A stretch of DNA of 12,014 nt. It comes from Bacillota bacterium. Its GTDB lineage: Bacteria; Bacillota; Clostridia; Peptostreptococcales; Anaerovoracaceae. The position numbers and the translations under genes are program-made. Below the pieces are notes generated by a model. The model ran no database searches. It was not told where the DNA came from and saw nothing but the letters and a program-made list of their open reading frames with translations. The stretch covers positions 1 through 12,014 of the forward strand of contig JABUTE010000311.1 in NCBI GenBank assembly GCA_021443825.1, written 5' to 3'. Shown here piece by piece: positions 6,252-12,014 of this stretch (position 1 is the first letter of the stretch; the number at the start of each line of letters is the position of its first letter).

Positions 6252-7967
6252 ATGCAAAAACTTACAAATCTCAGAGAGATGCTGGAATTTTCTGCATCGG
6301 AATACGGCGATCAGCCGGCCTATCTGTATAAGACCAGAACGGGCGGCGCCTACATTCCCATCTCGTTTAAAGAATTTAAAGAAATCGTATTTGACCTGGG
6401 CACCGCTTTGAAGGAGCGTGGCTTTATGGACTGCCGTATGGCCGTCATCGGCGAGAACCGCTGGGAATGGATCGCAGCCCATCTGGCGGTCTCCTGCGGT
6501 CTGGGCGTGATCGTGCCTTTGGATAAAGAGCTGCCTGCCCACGAGATCGCTGCTCTGATCCGCCGCGCCGGTGTAAACAGCATCACCTATTCGGCCAAGA
6601 TCGCAGCCCGCCTGCGGGAGGCGCTGGCCATCCTGGCAGAGGAGGGCGTCGACACCAAGGCCATCACCCTGATCAGCATGGATGTTCCCCCTGAGGGCAT
6701 CGATGCCCTGTATATCAAAGACCTGATCACCGAGGGAGAGAACCTGCGCAGCGGAGGCAACGATACTTACGAGACTCTTCCCATCGACCCGGACGAAATG
6801 CGCATCCTGCTGTTCACCTCCGGCACCACAGGCCTTGCCAAGGGCGTTATGATGTCGCACCGAAACCTCTGCGTCAATGTGCAGCAGACGGCTCTTTACG
6901 TCGATCTGAAAAAGATCTCCTCCGGCAGAGTTGGCCTTTCCCTGCTGCCCATGCATCATACCTACGAATTTTCTGCCGATGTGCTGGGCTCCCTCTATCA
7001 GGGCGGCACCCTGGCTTTCTGCGAGGGCTTAAAGCACATCGTCAAGAATATGCAGGAGGCTGAGGTCTCTTACCTTATCGCGGTTCCTCTGATCTTTGAG
7101 AGCATGCACAAGAAGATCTGGAAAAAGGCGGAAAAAAGCGGCAAGGCAGAAAAGATGCGTGCTGCCCTGAAGATGATCAAGGCGATCACCCGCTTCGGCA
7201 CCCTCGATAAGAAGCTGGCCGGAAAAACAAAAAAGCTGTTCAAGGAGGTGCATGAGGGCTTCGGCGGAAAGCTGAGCCTGCTGATCGCAGGTGCGGCGCC
7301 CATCGATCCCGGCGTCATCAGCGACTTTAATGCCATGGGCTTTACCATGGTGCAGGGCTACGGCATGACCGAATGCGCCCCCATCATCGCTCTTAATCCC
7401 ACCTATGCCAACAAGCCGGCTGCAGCCGGACTTCCCCTGCCCGGCACCGAGGTCTACATCGACCAGCCCGACGAATCGGGTGTGGGCGAGATCGTCTGCC
7501 GCAGCCAGTCGGTAATGCTGGGCTATTATATGGATCCGGAAGAGACTGCCAAGGTGCTCAGCGACGACGGCTGGCTCAAGACCGGCGACTACGGCTACAT
7601 GGATGCCGCAGGCTACGTCTATATCACCGGCAGAAAAAAGAACGTCATCGTCACCAAAAACGGAAAGAATATCTTTCCCGAAGAGGTGGAATTCTATCTG
7701 GGAAGAAGCCCCTACATCCTTGAGACGGTGGTATCCGGCCGGCCTTCCGACGACGGCACCGACCTGGTGGTGACGGCCGAGATCTTCCCCGACTATGACG
7801 AAGCGCAGAAGAAGGCCGCAGAAGAAGGCATTTCTTTGGAGCAGCTGATCCGAAACGAAGTGGAAAAGGCCAACGATGCCATGCCTGCCTATAAGCGGGT
7901 CCGCAGCATCGTTTTGCGCGAGAGCGAATTCGAAAAGACAACCACCAAAAAGATCAAGCGCTGGTAG
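6252..7967 (+). CDS. AMP-forming acyl-CoA synthetase (long-chain fatty acid--CoA ligase family)
   Basis: Activates a carboxylic acid, probably a fatty acid, with ATP to an acyl-adenylate and then to acyl-CoA. The 571-residue protein carries the adenylate-forming signatures: TSGTTGLAKG (189-198, phosphate-binding loop), GYGMTE (369-374), GWLKTGD (440-447) with Asp447, and RKKNVIVTKNGKN (461-473, hinge). The C-terminal lid has TKKIKR, where Lys567 is the likely catalytic lysine. No signal peptide or carrier domain is present, so it is a free cytoplasmic ligase, not a synthetase module. Length and motifs fit the LC-FACS group, but acyl specificity cannot be read from the sequence. The ATG at 6252 has only a weak purine-rich Shine-Dalgarno region (AAGAGAAGAACGG). 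The next gene starts 21 bases after its stop. Confidence 0.9.
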   Translation: MQKLTNLREMLEFSASEYGDQPAYLYKTRTGGAYIPISFKEFKEIVFDLGTALKERGFMDCRMAVIGENRWEWIAAHLAVSCGLGVIVPLDKELPAHEIAALIRRAGVNSITYSAKIAARLREALAILAEEGVDTKAITLISMDVPPEGIDALYIKDLITEGENLRSGGNDTYETLPIDPDEMRILLFTSGTTGLAKGVMMSHRNLCVNVQQTALYVDLKKISSGRVGLSLLPMHHTYEFSADVLGSLYQGGTLAFCEGLKHIVKNMQEAEVSYLIAVPLIFESMHKKIWKKAEKSGKAEKMRAALKMIKAITRFGTLDKKLAGKTKKLFKEVHEGFGGKLSLLIAGAAPIDPGVISDFNAMGFTMVQGYGMTECAPIIALNPTYANKPAAAGLPLPGTEVYIDQPDESGVGEIVCRSQSVMLGYYMDPEETAKVLSDDGWLKTGDYGYMDAAGYVYITGRKKNVIVTKNGKNIFPEEVEFYLGRSPYILETVVSGRPSDDGTDLVVTAEIFPDYDEAQKKAAEEGISLEQLIRNEVEKANDAMPAYKRVRSIVLRESEFEKTTTKKIKRW

Positions 7968-7988
7968 CTGCGGCGCAAACGGAGATTT

Positions 7989-9200
7989 ATGTTGAGATAC
8001 AAGCAGGCGTTCGCGCTGCTGACGGCCCTGGCTCTGGTGCTGCTGTGCGGCTGCGAAAGCTACGACAATTTTTATAAGACCTTTTTCGAGGCGCAGGAAG
8101 CTGCTGCTTCGGTGGTTCGCATCGGTGTGTTCGAGCCCTTCACCGGGGCCGATGCCGAGGCCGCGGCCGATGAGATCGAGGGCATTCGGCTGGCCCACAG
8201 CCTGTATCCGCAGGTGCTGGGCATGGAGGTCGAGCTGGTCGAGGCCGACAACCAGTCCGATGTTACGCTGGCTCCCCAGGTCGCACAGGAACTGGCTGAG
8301 GCGGGCGTGAGCATCGTTTTGGGAAGCTGCAAAAGCACCCTGAGCCTTGCCGCCAGCGATGTGTTCAAAGAGAATAAGCTTCCGGCCATCGCCGTCACCT
8401 GTGCCAACCCCATTATCACCGAGACCAGCTCCTATTATGTGCGGGTCTGCACCATCGATTCCTATTCCGGCTATGCGGCCGCCGTCTATGCCTACGAGCG
8501 GCTGGGGGCAAAAAGCGTTTCCGTCCTGAAAAAAGAGGGCGACGACTATAACGATGCCCTGATCAAGGCCTTCACCGCAAAGATGAAATCCTATACCGGA
8601 AGCGACTTTTCAGTCAATCTGGTGGAATATCCCCCCGATACGGAGGATTTTTCCGAGTACATCTTTCAGGCTTCTACCACCGACAGCGGAGTGATCTATT
8701 TCCCCTGTGCCCCGGAGGAAGCCATTGGGGTCATTCGCCAGGCTGCCGAAGAGGATTACAGCTTTACGTGGCTTGGCAGCAGCAGCTGGCAGACCCTGGA
8801 TACGGTCGATCCCTCTTATGCCGAAAACGGGGAGACCTTCCTCAACGGCATCTGCTATGTGGCAGATCTTTCTCTGGAGACATCTTCCCAGACCGAGGCG
8901 GCACAGCTTTTGCGCGAGGCTTACGCACAGGCCCACGGCGAAGGCGCAGAGCCCAGCTATCAGACGGCTCTTGGCTTTGATGCCTATCTGCTGGCCCTGC
9001 AGGCTATGGAGCTGGCCGGTACATCCTCCGACACCCTGGCCATCTCCAAAAGCCTTTACAATGTATACGGCCTGGAGGGCGCTTCCGGCACCCTCAGCCT
9101 GGATTCCAACGGCGATCCCATCAAGGCGATCCCCGTTAACATGATCCGCGCCGGCGGTCATGCCCAGGTCTATGTGGTCAACCCCAAATGGGGAAAATAG
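7989..9200 (+). CDS. LivK-type ABC transporter substrate-binding lipoprotein (periplasmic-binding fold type 1)
   Basis: 403 residues. The N terminus is a lipoprotein signal: basic MLRYK, a hydrophobic core (about 7-19) and lipobox LCGC with Cys22 as the lipidated residue. The mature part begins with RIGVFEPFTGADA (44-56), the typical opening of branched-chain amino-acid/amide-binding proteins (Peripla_BP_6 group). ADNQSD (86-91) and VSIVLGSCKSTLSLAASDVF (107-126) follow in the expected order. It should sit on the outer face of the membrane and bind a small ligand, perhaps an amino acid. No permease or ATPase gene lies in the window, so it is an orphan here. GGAG lies about six bases before the ATG, and the gene probably shares a transcript with the ligase gene upstream. 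Confidence 0.88.
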   Translation: MLRYKQAFALLTALALVLLCGCESYDNFYKTFFEAQEAAASVVRIGVFEPFTGADAEAAADEIEGIRLAHSLYPQVLGMEVELVEADNQSDVTLAPQVAQELAEAGVSIVLGSCKSTLSLAASDVFKENKLPAIAVTCANPIITETSSYYVRVCTIDSYSGYAAAVYAYERLGAKSVSVLKKEGDDYNDALIKAFTAKMKSYTGSDFSVNLVEYPPDTEDFSEYIFQASTTDSGVIYFPCAPEEAIGVIRQAAEEDYSFTWLGSSSWQTLDTVDPSYAENGETFLNGICYVADLSLETSSQTEAAQLLREAYAQAHGEGAEPSYQTALGFDAYLLALQAMELAGTSSDTLAISKSLYNVYGLEGASGTLSLDSNGDPIKAIPVNMIRAGGHAQVYVVNPKWGK

Positions 9201-9252
9201 AACCTTTTTCCATACGTTTCATCAATTTTAATTTTTAAGGAGAAATAAAAAA

Positions 9253-9489
9253 ATGAGAGAAAAGATCATTGAAGCACTGGAACAGATCAGACCCTTCCTG
9301 CAAAGAGACGGCGGCGATGTTCAGTTTGTCGACTACACCGAAGACAAGGTCGTACTTGTCGAGCTGCAGGGCCACTGCGCAGGCTGCCCCCATTCCCAGT
9401 ATACCGTTAAGGAAGGCATCGAAGGCTGCCTGGTAGAGATGTTCGGCGACAATGTAAAGGCCGTAGAAGCGATCAACGCACTGTACTAA
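9253..9489 (+). CDS. NifU C-terminal-domain Fe-S scaffold protein
   Basis: A 78-residue protein that is essentially only the NifU C-terminal (Nfu) domain. Visible features are RPFLQRDGGDVQFVDY (13-28) and the cluster-binding CxxC in GHCAGCPHSQYTVKEGIE (C42, C45). Such proteins hold or deliver [4Fe-4S] clusters to target enzymes in the cytoplasm. The length is normal for stand-alone Firmicutes members. AAGGAGA lies about nine bases before the ATG. The 52-base AT-rich gap upstream shows no terminator hairpin. The capA-like gene starts five bases after its stop, so the two are probably co-transcribed. Confidence 0.93.
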   Translation: MREKIIEALEQIRPFLQRDGGDVQFVDYTEDKVVLVELQGHCAGCPHSQYTVKEGIEGCLVEMFGDNVKAVEAINALY

Positions 9490-9494
9490 GATCT

Positions 9495-10949
9495 ATGAAC
9501 GAAAAAGAACAACTGGATGAAGAGACTCTGGCAAGGCGCAAGGCCATTGCCAAAGTCCGCATGAAGAGAAAAACGACGGTCGCCAAGGTGCTCAACTGGA
9601 TCAAGGCCATCATCCTGATCGCCTTGATCATCTTCGTACTGTCGTTCATCTTCTTTCCCGGCTGGATGACCTTTGCCAAAGAAGGAAATCTGGATCAATA
9701 CGCCTCCTCCCAGGGGCTGAATCCCAAGCTGGATACGGCGGTTTCTGCCGCAGAAGAGGGAAAAGCCCCGGAAAAGGAGCCGGAGCCGGCGCTTCCTCCC
9801 GAACCGGTCTATGAAACGGTCAGCATCCGCTGCATCGGCGATATCATGGCCCATCAGGCACAGGTGGAGGGAGCCTACGACTCTGCTACCGACACCTACG
9901 ATTTTTCGGGCCATTTTCAATATGTCGCCCCTTATGTGGCGGCGGCTGATCTGACCATCGCCAACGTAGAGACCACCTTTAAGGGCTCCGGCCCTTATAA
10001 GGGCTACCCTTCCTTTAATGCCCCCGACGTTCTGGCTGCCAACATCCGGGATATGGGGGTCGACGTCGGTCTGCTTGCCAACAATCACATCATGGACCAG
10101 GGCCTTTCCGTTCTGGAGCGCAGCATCGATCATCTGCGGGAAAACGGCATGGATGTGGCAGGCTGCCAGCATGCCGGCGAAAAACGCTATCTGATCGAGG
10201 ATGTGAAGGGGGTCAAGGTGGGCATCGTGGCCTATACCTATGAGACGCCCCGCAACGGCGGAAAGCGCACCATCAATGCGGCCGTTCTTTCTTCCGAGGC
10301 AGAAGAGGTCATCAACAGCTTTACCCAGGACAGCTATGAGGTCCTGGATAAGGATCTGGAGGTGATCCGCACCCGCATCGAGGAATGCCGGGCTGACGGT
10401 GCCGAGGTCATGGTGGTCTATATGCACTGGGGTGAGGAATACCAGAAGGCGGGAAATCCCTTCCAGCACTACATGGCCGATTATCTGGCAAACAACGGCG
10501 CTGACATCGTCTTCGGATCCCATGCCCACGTGCCCCAGGACATCGAGCTGGTCGAAGGAAAGGATGCCCAGGGCAACCCCAAAACGGTTCCCGTCTTCTA
10601 TTGCATGGGCAATTTCGTTTCCAACCAGAGAAGTGAGACTTTGACCGGCACCTACGGAGCTGCAGCGGCCACCAGGACCGAACAGGAGCTGATCGCCTGC
10701 ATCGACCTGACCTTCAATATGACCGACCGCACCTTCGTTATCGACCGCACCTCGTTCATTCCCCTTTGGGTGGATCGGGAAAAGCTGAGCAGCGGCAAAT
10801 ACAACTACGGCGTCATTCCCCTTACCGAGGGCTTTGAAAACAACGAGATGCTGGTACGCACCGGTCATGTGAAACGTGCGCAGGACGCGCTGGCTGCCAT
10901 GACAGCGCTCATCGGAGAGGAATTCCTCAACACGGAACCGATCCAATAG
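9495..10949 (+). CDS. CapA-family (PGA_cap) metallophosphatase-like protein, membrane-anchored
   Basis: 484 residues. A charged N terminus (1-33) is followed by one membrane helix (about 34-56) and a Glu/Pro-rich linker (about 85-105), so the catalytic domain should face outside. The domain has the CapA motifs in order: CIGDIMAH (113-120), ANVETTF (156-162), NNHIMDQG (196-203), YMHWGEEY (309-316), GSHAHVPQ (341-348) and GNFVSNQ (372-378). These Asp/Asn/His residues fit the calcineurin-like metal site. The family includes poly-gamma-glutamate capsule proteins, but many members occur without capsule genes; no capB or capC is seen here, so the substrate is unknown. The ATG at 9495 lacks a clear Shine-Dalgarno sequence and sits five bases after the nfu stop, suggesting translational coupling. 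Confidence 0.88.
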   Translation: MNEKEQLDEETLARRKAIAKVRMKRKTTVAKVLNWIKAIILIALIIFVLSFIFFPGWMTFAKEGNLDQYASSQGLNPKLDTAVSAAEEGKAPEKEPEPALPPEPVYETVSIRCIGDIMAHQAQVEGAYDSATDTYDFSGHFQYVAPYVAAADLTIANVETTFKGSGPYKGYPSFNAPDVLAANIRDMGVDVGLLANNHIMDQGLSVLERSIDHLRENGMDVAGCQHAGEKRYLIEDVKGVKVGIVAYTYETPRNGGKRTINAAVLSSEAEEVINSFTQDSYEVLDKDLEVIRTRIEECRADGAEVMVVYMHWGEEYQKAGNPFQHYMADYLANNGADIVFGSHAHVPQDIELVEGKDAQGNPKTVPVFYCMGNFVSNQRSETLTGTYGAAAATRTEQELIACIDLTFNMTDRTFVIDRTSFIPLWVDREKLSSGKYNYGVIPLTEGFENNEMLVRTGHVKRAQDALAAMTALIGEEFLNTEPIQ

Positions 10950-10958
10950 GATGCTATT

Positions 10959-11459
10959 ATGAGAACCGTTGCATTTGAGATCGCAAAAAAAATGGGAAAA
11001 ACGCCGGCCGGCACCGGCGGCTATGTGCTGTCGTCGCTGAAATGGGATGGCGAAGAGGCCTCTTTGCTGCTGAAGGCGGGCGATCTGCAGGCCGTAAAAA
11101 GCCGGATCGACGACGATCGCACCGGCAGCGAAGCTCCGGCGCTTCATTACCGCTCCCGGGGAAAAAGCCTGGAGGTCTGCGGCAGCAGCCTTCCCTTGCT
11201 GCTTCGCTTTGCCTCGCAGCTGGATTTCGCATCCGATGATGTCTGCGATGTGCTGGCGTATGCCGCAAACGACCCTTTCCGGGAGGGCCCTGCTGTCAAA
11301 TGGAAAAGCCTTCTGCTGGATAAGGATTCCCTCAGCCTGAAAATGGAAGCAGAGCTGGCGGATGACGCAGAACCGGAAGACTTTTTCGCCCGCCTGATGC
11401 CCGGGCTGGAACGCTTCGGCATGGGCATTATCAAAAATGAAAACGCAGCGCTCTTTTGA
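10959..11459 (+). CDS. Uncharacterised protein of 166 residues
   Basis: The ATG at 10959 is preceded by AGGA about eight bases upstream and lies nine bases after the capA-like stop, so it belongs to the same transcript. The protein is soluble, with no signal peptide or membrane segment. It has alternating amphipathic segments (LHYRSRGKSLEVCG at 62-75, KWKSLLLDKDSLSLKMEAEL at 114-133) and a C-terminal helix-like stretch DFFARLMPGLERFG (141-154), consistent with a small alpha/beta fold. Two Cys (74, 96) are far apart and form no known motif. Codon use and GC match its neighbours. I do not recognise the family and assign no function. Confidence 0.75.
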   Translation: MRTVAFEIAKKMGKTPAGTGGYVLSSLKWDGEEASLLLKAGDLQAVKSRIDDDRTGSEAPALHYRSRGKSLEVCGSSLPLLLRFASQLDFASDDVCDVLAYAANDPFREGPAVKWKSLLLDKDSLSLKMEAELADDAEPEDFFARLMPGLERFGMGIIKNENAALF

Positions 11460-11475
11460 TCGGGCCGGGCCCGTC

Positions 11476-11499
11476 GAAGGAGCGCCTTCTTTTACTTTT
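11476..11499 (+). terminator. Weak intrinsic-terminator-like hairpin
   Basis: GAAGG-AGCG-CCTTC (11476-11489), a 5-base perfect stem with a 4-base loop, is followed by a broken T tract (TTTTACTTTTTT). It is placed between the 166-residue gene and pgeF. The stem is short and the T run is interrupted, so it may attenuate rather than end transcription. Confidence 0.35.
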
Positions 11500-11529
11500 T
11501 TCTCTTGAGAACAGATCGGGGTACCCGCT

Positions 11530-12014
11530 ATGCAATACAATGAGATCACGATCCTGGACACAGCTGCTGCCGCAGGCTTTTTTACTACCCGAAATACCAC
11601 CGCAAAGGCAAGGCGAACCGCGCTGGCAGAGCAGGCCAAGACCTTTGGCGGCACCATTGCCTGGCCGCATCTTGTGCACGGCACCCACATCGTGCAGCTG
11701 ACTGAAGAGCATCTGGGAAAAGGGCTTCTGGAGCTTCCCGATACCGACGGCTGCATCACCGATGTGCCGGGCATCGCTTTGACGGTCACCTGCGGAGACT
11801 GCCTTCCCATCTATCTTTTCGATCCGCAGCATCAGGCCATCGGCCTTGCCCACGCCGGATGGAAGGGCACCCTGGGCGGCATTGCGGCCAGCCTTGTCGC
11901 GGCGATGCAGAAGGCCTACGGTACCGATCCTGCTCAGCTGATCGGTCGGGTGGGCCCCGGCATTTCGCCCTGCTGCTTTCAGGTGCGAAAGGATTGTTAT
12001 GAGCAGTTCACCGA
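11530..12014 (+). CDS. pgeF: PgeF/YfiH laccase-domain purine nucleoside phosphorylase family protein, 3' end outside window
   Basis: 161 codons are present of a gene usually near 260. The family (YfiH/YlmD/PgeF, once annotated as multicopper polyphenol oxidase) acts on purine nucleosides or peptidoglycan-synthesis side products and carries one zinc ion. Motifs seen are WPHLVHGTHIV (45-55), DGCITDVPGIAL (73-84), TCGDCLP (87-93), LAHAGWKG (106-113) and VGPGISPCCFQV (141-152). The likely zinc ligands are His50, Cys91 and His108. The motif is more often ADC; here it is GDC preceded by another Cys. The ATG at 11530 is the first usable start after an in-frame stop at 11506 and has only a weak GGGG upstream. 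The nearby hairpin may separate its expression from the upstream genes. Confidence 0.88.
   Translation, partial: MQYNEITILDTAAAAGFFTTRNTTAKARRTALAEQAKTFGGTIAWPHLVHGTHIVQLTEEHLGKGLLELPDTDGCITDVPGIALTVTCGDCLPIYLFDPQHQAIGLAHAGWKGTLGGIAASLVAAMQKAYGTDPAQLIGRVGPGISPCCFQVRKDCYEQFT

Noticed and set aside
9201..9252. AT-rich gap before the nfu gene as a promoter
   Set aside because: No hexamer pair with acceptable spacing is convincing; only the ribosome binding site is clear.
9486..11810. 774-codon open frame on the minus strand
   Set aside because: It runs antisense to the capA-like gene, the 166-residue gene and the start of pgeF. The plus-strand genes have motifs and good spacing, while the antisense product has no recognisable domain and no ribosome binding site that I can see.

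Overview
The window looks like chromosome from a moderately high-GC, Gram-positive anaerobic Clostridia, probably of the Oscillospiraceae/Ruminococcaceae type. The reasons are strong AAGGAGG-type ribosome binding sites, the clostridial rnfCDGEAB gene order, a lipoprotein-type solute-binding protein, and GC-rich genes around one short AT-rich intergenic region. The taxon is inferred from these features and not proven. No mobile element, CRISPR array, tRNA or rRNA was seen.

Left half, minus strand (1-6045): an Rnf ion-translocating ferredoxin:NAD+ oxidoreductase operon read right to left as rnfC, rnfD, rnfG, rnfE, rnfA, rnfB. Two further tightly packed genes of unknown function follow: a 173-residue membrane/coiled-coil protein and a Pro/Gln-rich protein that runs off the left edge. 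Genes overlap or are 2-39 bases apart, so they are probably one transcript.

The Rnf set is not textbook. RnfB lacks the N-terminal 4Fe-4S domain that normally follows its membrane helix. RnfA has Gly where the second ligand Cys of the intramembrane [2Fe-2S] cluster is expected. RnfE carries a Cys-rich C-terminal tail. RnfC, RnfD and RnfG keep their NADH, Fe-S and flavin-attachment motifs.

Middle (6046-6251): a 206-base AT-rich divergent intergenic region. It holds a back-to-back promoter pair and a perfect 9-2-9 palindrome over the -10 box of the rnf promoter.

Right half, plus strand (6252-12014): an acyl-CoA synthetase (AMP-forming), an orphan LivK-type lipoprotein, a small NifU C-terminal-domain Fe-S scaffold, a membrane-anchored CapA-family protein, an unrecognised 166-residue protein and the 5' part of a PgeF/YfiH (laccase-domain) gene that runs off the right edge. 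Most gaps are short (5-52 bases), so at least the first five genes may be co-transcribed. The 70-base gap before pgeF contains a weak terminator-like hairpin.

Functionally, the left operon would couple ferredoxin oxidation and NAD+ reduction to ion pumping. The right side is a mixed cluster of lipid activation, solute binding, Fe-S maturation, envelope and nucleoside-salvage genes with no obvious single pathway.
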